From positions 124,001 to 188,000 of the forward strand of contig VGMW01000005.1 of NCBI GenBank assembly GCA_016866235.1: 64,000 nt of DNA, read 5' to 3'. Positions 19,402-27,092 of the stretch are shown in pieces; the stretch's first letter is position 1, and each line of letters starts with the position of its first letter. This DNA is from Bacteroidota bacterium (GTDB lineage Bacteria; Bacteroidota; Bacteroidia; Cytophagales; Cyclobacteriaceae). The translations under genes were made by a program, and so were the position numbers. The notes beneath the pieces were generated by a model. It had not been told where the DNA came from. It saw only the letters and a list, made by a program, of their open reading frames with translations, and did not search any database.

Positions 19402-20102
19402 TGGCCTCTGGTTTGTTTTCATGGGAGTCAGAAAAAAGGGATTTATGGGCCGTTTATGTAGCTGCCTTTTTTCATTTGGTGGGTCTTGTTGGCATCATTC
19501 TGGACTTGGGGTTTGTTACGTCGCTTACGCCCTACAACTTGTTATTGACTTTTTTCCTGATTGTTTGGAGTCGACGATCCCGGGAGTCTGAGTTTTACCA
19601 ATTTCTTTTTCTTTCTTTTTCCATCGGTTGGATTGCCGAATGGATTGGTGTGAACACCGGAGTGCTTTTCGGGCAGTATCACTACAGCAGAGTGCTTGGA
19701 TTAAAAATAGCAGGTGTCCCGGTCCTCATTGGTATCAACTGGTTTATTGTAATGTACAGCAGTGGTGCTGCTGCGGAATGGTTGGTCCGTGTTTTCGAGG
19801 GTGGAACCATGAAGGTCAAATTATTGTCGCGCACTTCCCTGGTGGTCTTATTGGGGGCAACCCTTGCCGTCCTTCTGGATTGGTTAATGGAACCTGTGGC
19901 AGTGATGCTTGGTTATTGGGAGTGGCTTAATGGTGGATCAATCCCTGCAAGCAATTATCAAAGTTGGTTTATAGTGAGTTACGTACTCATTGCCTTTTAC
20001 CGGCTGCTTGGCTTTGATAAGGGTAATAAATTCCCTGCCCGACTTTATTTTCTACTGATTTTATTTTTTGTTTTGATTCGCATCATCGTTTTAAAGTCAT
20101 AG
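19398..20102 (+). CDS. cruF: CruF-type carotenoid 1,2-hydratase (integral membrane)
   Basis: A 234-residue polytopic membrane protein with about seven hydrophobic segments. The segments IAEWIGVNTGVLFGQYHYS and LGLKIAGVPVLIGINWFIV followed by LDWLMEPVAVMLGYWEW are hallmarks of the DUF422/CruF family, which adds water across the C1-C2 double bond of psi end groups. The ATG at 19398 overlaps the crtD stop as ATGA and is preferred over an upstream TTG at 19305 that would encode 31 unrelated residues inside crtD. Position between crtD and crtZ supports action on the acyclic end of gamma-carotene-type intermediates. Confidence 0.88.
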   Translation: MMASGLFSWESEKRDLWAVYVAAFFHLVGLVGIILDLGFVTSLTPYNLLLTFFLIVWSRRSRESEFYQFLFLSFSIGWIAEWIGVNTGVLFGQYHYSRVLGLKIAGVPVLIGINWFIVMYSSGAAAEWLVRVFEGGTMKVKLLSRTSLVVLLGATLAVLLDWLMEPVAVMLGYWEWLNGGSIPASNYQSWFIVSYVLIAFYRLLGFDKGNKFPARLYFLLILFFVLIRIIVLKS

Positions 20103-20107
20103 ATTTT

Positions 20108-20578
20108 ATGAGCCTCATCTCATTTGTTTCCCTTACCCTTTTTGTGTTTTTTCTTATGGAAGGGATCACCTGGTTAACGCATCGGTACGTTATGCATGGA
20201 TTCCTTTGGTATCTGCATGAAGACCATCATAAAAAGGGCCCTGGTTTTTTTGAGAAGAACGATGCTTTCTTTTTGATTTTCGCCATCCCTTCCTGGCTTT
20301 GTATCATGTTGGGTATGCAAAATGAAATTTGGTGGGTGGTGGCGGTTGGTGCAGGTATAGCCATGTATGGTTTTGCATACTTTTTGGTGCACGAAATAAT
20401 TATCCACCAACGTTTTCGTCTTTTTACAAGGAGTAACAACACCTATGTCCGCGCCATCCGTTGGGCGCATAAAATGCACCATAAGCATCTGGAAAAGGAG
20501 CACGGGGAGAGTTTTGGTATGTTGCTGGTTGCAAAAAAATATTGGGACAAAGTGCGTGATGAGAAAAATCACCGTTGA
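20108..20578 (+). CDS. crtZ: Beta-carotene 3-hydroxylase CrtZ
   Basis: The 156-residue membrane di-iron hydroxylase carries the expected histidine clusters: HRYVMH (H25, H30), HEDHH (H37-H41) and late in the protein HKMHH followed by HLEKEH. These ligate the non-haem di-iron centre that hydroxylates C-3 of beta-ionone rings. Hydrophobic helices flank the clusters (residues 3-20 and 50-90). It starts five bases after cruF and ends six bases before crtYcd, so it is within the operon. Expected product on a monocyclic carotenoid is the 3-hydroxy-beta end of saproxanthin or myxol. Confidence 0.95.
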   Translation: MSLISFVSLTLFVFFLMEGITWLTHRYVMHGFLWYLHEDHHKKGPGFFEKNDAFFLIFAIPSWLCIMLGMQNEIWWVVAVGAGIAMYGFAYFLVHEIIIHQRFRLFTRSNNTYVRAIRWAHKMHHKHLEKEHGESFGMLLVAKKYWDKVRDEKNHR

Positions 20579-20584
20579 TCTGAT

Positions 20585-21283
20585 TTGGTCTTGAAAACCC
20601 AGTATACCTACTTTATTATCCTGGCCGGATCCCTCCTGGGGCCTGTGGCATTAAGCTTTGACCAAAAAGTGAATTTTGTAAGCTACTGGAAGCGTGTTTT
20701 ACTTTCAGGTATTCTGCCTGCTCTATTTTTTATCATCTGGGACATTTATTTTACTAAAGCGGGTGTCTGGAGTTTTAGCCCTGAGAGAATCACCGGAATC
20801 AAACTGGCGAACCTTCCAATTGAAGAGGCATTGTTTTTTTTGGTGGTGCCATTTTGCTGTCTCTTTATCTATGTGTGCATCAAAATTTATTTCCCACGTT
20901 TAAATTTTAATGAAAAAGCAAGGGGCATCCTTAAAGGGATGGCGGTCCTTTTCTTAATGATAGGCCTGATCAATACCGGCCGAATGTATACCAGCTGGAC
21001 CATGCTTTTTTGTGCTTCCTTCCTTGCTATAATGTTTATTGTTCCTCAGTGGTTTAAAGATTTTCGTTCTGATTATTTTTTGGTTTCCTACATGATCATC
21101 CTGATTCCTTTTTTGATGGTCAACGGGCTTCTTACAGCCATTCCGGTGGTCAACTATAATGATTTGGAAAATCTAAGCCTGCGCATTTATACAATTCCTG
21201 TAGAGGATACGGTATACGGCATGCTGCTCATTCTAATGAATGTAGTATTGTTCGAACGCTACGGCAGACCAACCAATGGCTGA
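20585..21283 (+). CDS. crtYcd: CrtYcd-type membrane lycopene cyclase (two lycopene cyclase domains fused)
   Basis: The 232-residue polytopic protein contains two repeats of the small lycopene cyclase domain, each marked by a PxE-type block: the first half has FIIWDIYFTKAGVWSF and LPIEEALFFLVVPF, and the second has YTIPVEDTVYGMLL. Such proteins are fusions of the heterodimeric CrtYc/CrtYd cyclase and close beta-ionone rings on lycopene. There is no ATG at the start; TTG at 20585 or TTG at 20591 must be used. Its stop overlaps the following crtA-like gene by 8 bases, indicating translational coupling. Confidence 0.9.
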   Translation: MVLKTQYTYFIILAGSLLGPVALSFDQKVNFVSYWKRVLLSGILPALFFIIWDIYFTKAGVWSFSPERITGIKLANLPIEEALFFLVVPFCCLFIYVCIKIYFPRLNFNEKARGILKGMAVLFLMIGLINTGRMYTSWTMLFCASFLAIMFIVPQWFKDFRSDYFLVSYMIILIPFLMVNGLLTAIPVVNYNDLENLSLRIYTIPVEDTVYGMLLILMNVVLFERYGRPTNG

Positions 21284-22040
21284 TTTGCACGCCACATCAA
21301 GTCGTGCTTTACTGGTCATTAGCCGCTACCATCCATGGGCTATTCCTTTCGGGTTTCTGTCTATGGCGATTTTTCATTTTCCATTATTTCTGAATCAAAA
21401 GATTTCCTTTTATAAACTCCTGGGATCGGGAAGAAATGGAACATTCGATATCCGGCCTGATTTTCATCAGTGGGCAGTGATGGTTTTCTGGAATACATCC
21501 TCAAATGAAATTCAGAAAAAAAACGAAAACGGAAGTGCGGTGCGTGCTGGCGAGGAAGGATTCAAGGTGGTTGGTAAAAAGCTTGGATGGTTGATCAATC
21601 AATGGTTCAGACTGTTTTGTATGGAACATGATGTTTTTTTGCTTGAGCCGGTAGCGGGGCATGGTACATGGGATGGGCGAAAGTTTTTGGGTGAGACCAA
21701 TGAGCTTGCCGTTTCTGAATGTGTTGGCGTGTTAACGCGGGCTACCATTCGATTTTCCAGGTTGAAGAGTTTTTGGTCTGCCGTACCATCGGCGGCAGAT
21801 GGCTTTGAGCGTAATCCGGGTTTTATCTATTCAGCTGGAATAGGGGAGGTGCCTTTTCTCAAACAAGCTACTTTTTCCATTTGGCAAAGCGTAGAGGACA
21901 TGAAAAACTATGCTTACGGGCGCCCTTCCCATAAATCGGTTGTTGGAAGGACCAGGAGTGAAAAATGGTATTCTGAGGAAATGTTCCTGCGCTTCAGGGT
22001 ATTACAAATGAATTTCCGCCCTAAAATTGCCACTTTTTAG
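21276..22040 (+). CDS. CrtA-related carotenoid C-2 oxygenase (spheroidene monooxygenase family)
   Basis: The 254-residue product matches the CrtA family: FYKLLGSGRNGTFDIRPDFHQW near the N-terminus, then LTRATIRFSRLKSFW, GFIYSAGIGEVPFLKQATFS, AYGRPSHKSVVGRTR and WYSEEMFLRF. CrtA in purple bacteria adds a keto group at C-2 of spheroidene. A CrtA-related enzyme from the marine flavobacterial strain P99-3 has been reported as a carotenoid 2-hydroxylase in myxol synthesis, and the present gene context (cruF, crtD, crtZ, crtYcd) is the same pathway, so 2'-hydroxylation is the likely reaction. It is the last gene of the carotenoid operon and overlaps crtYcd by 8 bases. Confidence 0.82.
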   Translation: MADLHATSSRALLVISRYHPWAIPFGFLSMAIFHFPLFLNQKISFYKLLGSGRNGTFDIRPDFHQWAVMVFWNTSSNEIQKKNENGSAVRAGEEGFKVVGKKLGWLINQWFRLFCMEHDVFLLEPVAGHGTWDGRKFLGETNELAVSECVGVLTRATIRFSRLKSFWSAVPSAADGFERNPGFIYSAGIGEVPFLKQATFSIWQSVEDMKNYAYGRPSHKSVVGRTRSEKWYSEEMFLRFRVLQMNFRPKIATF

Positions 22041-22060
22041 TATTTTAGTTGAGTTAACTT

Positions 22061-22068
22061 TATTTTTG
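22061..22068 (+). promoter_or_regulatory. Possible -7 promoter element of the 22126 lipoprotein gene
   Basis: TATTTTTG matches TAnnTTTG 57 bases before the ATG at 22126. No clear -33 TTTG is visible at the right spacing. Confidence 0.4.
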
Positions 22069-22125
22069 ACGTTACTAAAAAATAATCTTCTTAAAGTATA
22101 AATTGCTTTTCCAAATCACTAAGTC

Positions 22126-22554
22126 ATGATGAAATTCAAACCGTATTTCTTCCTGTTTATCGCATTATTATTTGTTGCAACCAGCTGCGAGGAAGAGTTG
22201 ACCCCTAACCAGGTAACGGAGGCTGCACTGATCTCGGCACCCTGGAAACTTTCAAACGTTAAGGTCGATGGTGTTGCCAGCAACTTGTATTCAGGTTTAC
22301 AGTTAACCTTCTCAAAGGGTGGATACACCGCAGTCAATGGCGGAGATATTTGGGGTAATTCCGGATCATGGTCTTTTAGTGGCACCGATGGAAAAATAAT
22401 TACCACCAATACCGGTCTTTCTATAGAGGTTGTTTCAGCTACCAAGGCTGGATTGACCATTTCTTTTTCCTGGGACAAAACCATCTATGACAAAGGGTCT
22501 AGAATGATGTCATTGAAGGGTAAGCATGAAATGACCTTCAGCCCTGGAGCATAA
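22126..22554 (+). CDS. Small lipocalin-like lipoprotein
   Basis: A 142-residue lipoprotein: the hydrophobic leader FFLFIALLFVATS ends at the lipobox cysteine C21, followed by acidic residues (CEEEL) of the type that act as surface-export signals in Bacteroidota. The mature part is predicted beta-rich (APWKLSNVKVDG, LQLTFSKGGYTAVNGG, GSWSFSGTDGKIITT), like the small lipocalin-like repeats common in this phylum. Function unknown. It stands alone between the carotenoid operon and a bidirectional terminator. Confidence 0.8.
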   Translation: MMKFKPYFFLFIALLFVATSCEEELTPNQVTEAALISAPWKLSNVKVDGVASNLYSGLQLTFSKGGYTAVNGGDIWGNSGSWSFSGTDGKIITTNTGLSIEVVSATKAGLTISFSWDKTIYDKGSRMMSLKGKHEMTFSPGA

Positions 22555-22571
22555 TCATTAAGTACATCAAT

Positions 22572-22601
22572 AAAAAAGGGGTCATCTTGACCCCTTTTTT
22601 T
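22572..22601. terminator. Bidirectional terminator between convergent genes
   Basis: AAAAAAGGGGTCA (22572-22584), a TCT loop and TGACCCCTTTTTT (22588-22600) form a 13-bp perfect inverted repeat with A and T flanks. It can serve the lipoprotein gene on the plus strand and the CocE-type hydrolase on the minus strand. Confidence 0.92.
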
Positions 22602-22619
22602 ATTTTCAGCACTTCCACA

Positions 22620-24392
22620 TTAGTCAAGCGGAGCAACCAATGGTAATAGGATTGCACTAGGGCGATTGCCTCCGTGAAATACGGTCTGATTGGCAACACG
22701 AATTTTGGTTGCTGTGGCGAGTGGTTCGCCTGTATTCAGATTTCTATCGAACTGTGGGAAATTACTTGAAGTGATGTCTACCCTGATTCGGTGACCAGCC
22801 TTAAAAACATTTGCAGTGGCAGTCATCTCTATTTCGTATTCATAAACTTCTCCAGGTTTCAATAGTTTGATTTTATCCAATCCCTCGCGGAACCTGGCTC
22901 TTAATATTCCTTCTGAGATCGGGTAGGATGTACCATCGGGTAGTACGTCATTCAATTTGATCATCCAGTCGGTATCGGGTCCATCGGTTGCAGCGTATAG
23001 TTTCATTTTAATGTTGCCTGCAACGGTAATTGGTTTCTGGAGCACTTCGGTGGTGTAGACCAGCACATCACTTCGCTGTTCAATTGGTCTTTGATCTTTA
23101 GGGCCTGCCAATGTGGGAGTACCACAGCAGTTGTTGCCACCCAGGGTCATGACTGGATCTTCAGGATTATAGCGGTAGTTGTTTTGAGCGATTGTGGATG
23201 GTTTATTGAATGAAAGTTTACCGTCTCCGGTGAGGGAATTCGCTTTTGTGCCACCGTCTAAATAGAGGGGTTGATACTGCGTGCCGGGAATGGGCCAGTC
23301 TTTTTCACTTCTCCAACGGTTGGTGCCCATATAAAAAATCCTCACAGGATCTTCTTTGTCCATTCCGTTTTGAATACCCTTCAGATGAAAATCAAAATAT
23401 TGCAACTCTGTTTCAAATTGTGAAATCATAGCGTCTTGGGTGAAATCAATATCACCAAAGGAACGGGATGCGCCATGGCCCCATGGTCCGATGATCATTC
23501 GAGTACCCTTCCGGGCGTTCTCGGTTGCTGCTTTATTTTTCATGCCTACATATCCGTTGATGGTTCCGGTTAAGAAAATATCAAACCAACCACCGAGTGT
23601 ATAAACCGGTACATTCATTTTACTGAAGTTTTCTTCATCGCTGATGGCTTTCCAATAGGCGTCGTAGGTTTCATGGCTGAGCCAATCTCGGTAATGTGAG
23701 ACGCTGTAACCTGCACTTTGCAAGTCACCGGTTCCCAGGGGTAAATGTTTTAGGATGTTTTCATACTTAAGTTCCTCTGGTGCATAGGACTCGGTATGCC
23801 AATACTGTGGAAGCATGATTCGATCGGGCATACGAACCACGCCCCATCCATAATTAAAACTTAGTCTAAAGGCTCCACCCATGGTAAGCCAGTTGGCAAA
23901 GATGTTGGTAGAGGCAAGCGATGGGAAGCAGGCTACCAGGTGCGGTGGATTTTCTCCCATGGTTCTCCATTGATTGTGTCCGCCATAGCTTCCGCCATAG
24001 GTTCCGATTTTGCCGTTTGAAAATGATTGTACCGCTGCCCATTCAATTATGTCATAGCCATCTTTTGCTTCGTCACGAAAGGGCTCCCATTCACCTTCGC
24101 TTTCATATCGGCCCCTGGCATCAATAACCACGACAGCATAGCCGTTCTGAGCATAGCGCATTGGAGAGGTATGCATACCATCGCGCTGAACTCCGTAAGG
24201 TGTTCGGGTTACCAGGGTCGGATATTTACCCGGTGCAACTGGTAAATACACATCACCATAAAGTTTGATGCCGTCCCGCATGGGGATTGATTTATGTCTT
24301 TCGATCCTGATTTTCTCAAGACTCGATTGTGCCTGCACGAATGAAATCGATAGGCAGACGGCAATAAGGAATAAACTGGTTAAGGCTTTCAT
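22620..24392 (-). CDS. Secreted CocE/NonD family hydrolase (X-Pro dipeptidyl-peptidase S15-like)
   Basis: The 590-residue protein has a signal peptide (cleavage near FVQAQ, residue 22), an alpha/beta-hydrolase domain with the nucleophile elbow GTYGGSYGGH (S135), and a C-terminal jelly-roll domain (about residues 380-585) typical of the CocE/X-Pro dipeptidyl-peptidase C-terminal fold (MKLYAATDGPDTDWMIKL, FKAGHRIRVDITSSNFPQF). Known relatives are glutaryl-7-aminocephalosporanic acid acylases, cocaine esterase, alpha-amino acid ester hydrolases and X-Pro peptidases. Specificity cannot be read here. It is exported, probably periplasmic. Nearby S46 peptidase and hydroxyproline catabolic genes make a peptide substrate plausible but not shown. 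Confidence 0.88.
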   Translation of the reverse strand: MKALTSLFLIAVCLSISFVQAQSSLEKIRIERHKSIPMRDGIKLYGDVYLPVAPGKYPTLVTRTPYGVQRDGMHTSPMRYAQNGYAVVVIDARGRYESEGEWEPFRDEAKDGYDIIEWAAVQSFSNGKIGTYGGSYGGHNQWRTMGENPPHLVACFPSLASTNIFANWLTMGGAFRLSFNYGWGVVRMPDRIMLPQYWHTESYAPEELKYENILKHLPLGTGDLQSAGYSVSHYRDWLSHETYDAYWKAISDEENFSKMNVPVYTLGGWFDIFLTGTINGYVGMKNKAATENARKGTRMIIGPWGHGASRSFGDIDFTQDAMISQFETELQYFDFHLKGIQNGMDKEDPVRIFYMGTNRWRSEKDWPIPGTQYQPLYLDGGTKANSLTGDGKLSFNKPSTIAQNNYRYNPEDPVMTLGGNNCCGTPTLAGPKDQRPIEQRSDVLVYTTEVLQKPITVAGNIKMKLYAATDGPDTDWMIKLNDVLPDGTSYPISEGILRARFREGLDKIKLLKPGEVYEYEIEMTATANVFKAGHRIRVDITSSNFPQFDRNLNTGEPLATATKIRVANQTVFHGGNRPSAILLPLVAPLD

Positions 24393-24501
24393 TGGTTCGT
24401 TTTTCCAAATTTACTAAATCATGCGATGTCCCTGAAGACTCCGTTGCCTTAAAAACACCTTTCCTGTACAAATCTTCACGCAAAAAGCTTAATTTAGCAG
24501 T

Positions 24502-24768
24502 ATGGGCCTTCGTAAAATATTTCTGCTTACCGCATTCTCTGTTGCACTTGTTGCATCAACGCCCATGGAAGCGATTGGTCAGCTTTCCACCAAGTCCAAT
24601 TATCAATCCAACCGAAAATCTTTTTTTAAGTACCGCTATTCCAGGCCTGAACGCAGGTATAAGCGTGCCTGTAAATGGGCGAGCCGTAGTAGCGATAAAA
24701 AGAATGTGTTCACATTCCTTAAGAAGGTCTTCAGGAAAAAAGGTAAGCGCGGAGCAGAGCAGGGATAA
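24502..24768 (+). CDS. Small, highly basic secreted protein of unknown function
   Basis: An 88-residue product with a signal-peptide-like start (IFLLTAFSVALVASTP, likely cleavage near AIGQ) followed by about 60 residues packed with lysine and arginine (SRPERRYKRACKWASR, KKVFRKKGKRG). The mature part is predicted to be extremely basic. No family recognised. The ATG follows a short intergenic region, and the gene is divergent from the CocE-type hydrolase and 56 bases ahead of the S46 peptidase on the same strand. It might be a nucleic-acid- or membrane-interacting peptide, but this is speculation, and a non-coding reading is possible. Confidence 0.55.
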   Translation: MGLRKIFLLTAFSVALVASTPMEAIGQLSTKSNYQSNRKSFFKYRYSRPERRYKRACKWASRSSDKKNVFTFLKKVFRKKGKRGAEQG

Positions 24769-24824
24769 ATTATAGTCTGCGTTTTTCTGAATCCATTCCC
24801 AATCAATAAATAATTGCTTTAACT

Positions 24825-26975
24825 ATGAAGAGCGCTCTACAGATCCTTTTTCTTTTTCTTGGTTTTTTAACCGCACGTGCCGACGAGGGAATGTGGTTAA
24901 TGCATTTCCTAGGTGATGCCACCTACAAAGACATGGTCAGAAAAGGTCTGAAGCTAAGTAAGGAGCAGCTCTACAGCATTAATCAGCCATCCATTCGTGA
25001 TGCCATAGTAATCTTTAATGGGGGCTGTACAGGAGAGTTGGTCAGTGCGAGTGGTTTATTGTTCACCAATCACCATTGTGGCTATGATGCAATCGCTGAC
25101 GCGAGCACGGTTGAAAAAAATTATCTGAGGGATGGTTTTTGGGCTAAGTCATTAACGGAAGAGATTCCCTCAAAAGGTGTCTACGTACAGTTTTTAAAAG
25201 GAATCGTTGATGTAACAGCTGAAATTGAAAATGGATTGCAGGGTCTGGAAGGTCAGGCAAGAGCGGCAAAACTTCAAGCATTGACCGCTGAAGTTGTAAA
25301 AAGATCCACTCAGGGTACCAACCTGGAATCTCGGGTTATTCCATTTTTTAGGAATAACCAGTATCTCAATTTCCTTTACGAAAGATTTACGGATGTGCGT
25401 TTGGTGGGTACACCGCCTGAAAGCATCGGTAAATTTGGTGGCGACACCGACAATTGGGAGTGGCCGCGACATACAGGTGATTTTTCCGTGTTCAGGGTTT
25501 ACGCAGCCAAGGATGGTAAACCAGCAGCCTATGCAAGCGACAACGTGCCGATGGTGCCACGTCGCTATTTGAATGTCTCCATGAAGGGCGTGAACGATGG
25601 TGACTTCTCCATGATTTTCGGATATCCCGGAGGCACAAACCGCTATGAAACTTCTTTTGGAGTCCGCCTGAAAACCGATATTGAAAATCCGGCCATTGTT
25701 GGTCTCAGAGATGTTCGGTTAAAGTTGATGTTTGAGGAAATGAAAAAGAGTGATGCCATCAGACTGAAGCTTGCTTCCAACTACGCCAGCATTGCCAACT
25801 ACTGGAAGTTTTTTGATGGAGAGCGTAAGCAGTTGCTCAAGTATGATGTTTACGGACAAAAGCGCAACACAGAACAGGCTTTTAAAAACTGGTCGGCAGG
25901 AAAGCCTGAATATGATCGATTGTTTGAAAAGTTTGAAGAAGCCTATGATGAATGGCGCCCCTATGCGCGCCATCGTGTCTATATGAATGAGGGTATTTTT
26001 GGATCTCCATTGGCCTCTTTTGCGATCTCACTTCAGGGTCTTGAACGCGCCCTGACCCGTAAGCCGTTGAACCAGGAGGAAATTAAAAAGGTTGTTCAGT
26101 CAATTTCGAATTCCAGAAAGACATTCCTTGAATCTGAAAATATTGAGTCTGACAGAAATATACTTGCCGCCACTTGTCGAATGTTTTTTCATGATATTGA
26201 AGCATCACAACATCCTGATGGATTTTTTTCCTCTCTGCAATCTAAATTCGGAGATCTGCAAGACGCCACAACATTTAACAAATACGCCTCAAGCATTTTT
26301 TCAGGAACCTTTCTGCTGGATAATGAAAAATGGACTGCATTTGTTAATGCGCCTGACTCTACCACATTGCGGTCTGACCCTGCCTACAGCTATTCAGCCA
26401 CCTTCATGCGGAACTATGCTCGTTTCCAGTCCAGATCAGCTGCATTCACTGTTAAGAACAATGACTTATCCAGGTTGTATGTTAAAGGAACATTGGAAAT
26501 GAATAAGGGTCGCGAAATTTATCCTGACGCCAACTTCACCATGCGGATGAGTTACGGTGCAGTAAAATCCTATCGCCCCAGGGATGGTGTATTTTATGAT
26601 TACATCTGCTCTATGAAAGGTGTGATTGAAAAGTACAAGCCTGGTGACTATGAGTTTGATTTACCCGCCAATTTGGTTGAAGCTGCTCGGCGAAAAGACT
26701 TTGGTCCTTATGTCGATCCAAAAAGAGGGGATCTGGTCGTTGGCTTTATTACGACCAATGATATAACCGGGGGTAATTCGGGTTCGCCAGTACTCAACGG
26801 TAAAGGTGAGTTAATCGGCCTTGCCTTCGATGGTAATTATGAGGCACTCAGTCATAAAATAGCCTTTGATAAGGATCTCAACCGTACCATTTGTGTAGAC
26901 ATTCGCTACGTATTATGGTGCATCGACAAGTTGGGTGGTGCCTCAAACATCATCCGGGAGCTCACCTTGAAATGA
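24825..26975 (+). CDS. S46 family dipeptidyl-peptidase, DPP7-like
   Basis: The 716-residue protein has a signal peptide (about residues 1-19) and the S46 catalytic triad: His84 in TNHHCGYDAI, Asp219 in RHTGDFSVFRVY, and Ser652 in GGNSGSPVLNG. The helical alpha domain lies between the Asp and Ser blocks. S46 enzymes release N-terminal dipeptides in the periplasm. The residue 18 positions after the catalytic Ser sets P1 preference in the family (Gly in DPP7, Arg in DPP11); here it is Gly670 in LAFDGNYEA, so hydrophobic P1 rather than Asp/Glu is predicted. It directly precedes the hydroxyproline operon, consistent with a peptide-using lifestyle. Confidence 0.94.
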   Translation: MKSALQILFLFLGFLTARADEGMWLMHFLGDATYKDMVRKGLKLSKEQLYSINQPSIRDAIVIFNGGCTGELVSASGLLFTNHHCGYDAIADASTVEKNYLRDGFWAKSLTEEIPSKGVYVQFLKGIVDVTAEIENGLQGLEGQARAAKLQALTAEVVKRSTQGTNLESRVIPFFRNNQYLNFLYERFTDVRLVGTPPESIGKFGGDTDNWEWPRHTGDFSVFRVYAAKDGKPAAYASDNVPMVPRRYLNVSMKGVNDGDFSMIFGYPGGTNRYETSFGVRLKTDIENPAIVGLRDVRLKLMFEEMKKSDAIRLKLASNYASIANYWKFFDGERKQLLKYDVYGQKRNTEQAFKNWSAGKPEYDRLFEKFEEAYDEWRPYARHRVYMNEGIFGSPLASFAISLQGLERALTRKPLNQEEIKKVVQSISNSRKTFLESENIESDRNILAATCRMFFHDIEASQHPDGFFSSLQSKFGDLQDATTFNKYASSIFSGTFLLDNEKWTAFVNAPDSTTLRSDPAYSYSATFMRNYARFQSRSAAFTVKNNDLSRLYVKGTLEMNKGREIYPDANFTMRMSYGAVKSYRPRDGVFYDYICSMKGVIEKYKPGDYEFDLPANLVEAARRKDFGPYVDPKRGDLVVGFITTNDITGGNSGSPVLNGKGELIGLAFDGNYEALSHKIAFDKDLNRTICVDIRYVLWCIDKLGGASNIIRELTLK

Positions 26976-27011
26976 GGGATAAAATTCAATCCTTCATCCT
27001 GTCGCAAAGTT

Positions 27012-27019
27012 TATATTTG
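27012..27019 (+). promoter_or_regulatory. Possible -7 promoter element of the hydroxyproline operon
   Basis: TATATTTG fits TAnnTTTG exactly, 73 bases before the first gene. No good -33 box is visible, so an activator-dependent promoter is possible. Confidence 0.45.
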
Positions 27020-27092
27020 AAGCCTGTTGCCCAGTAACCAAAGCGGGGATTGGGCTAAACATTTTAATATTCATTAACCAACCAATAGTGCT

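Noticed and set aside
20174-20572. 132-codon minus-strand frame
   Set aside because: It is antisense to crtZ, whose histidine motifs are unambiguous.
26092-26502. 136-codon plus-strand frame
   Set aside because: It overlaps the S46 peptidase gene in another frame.
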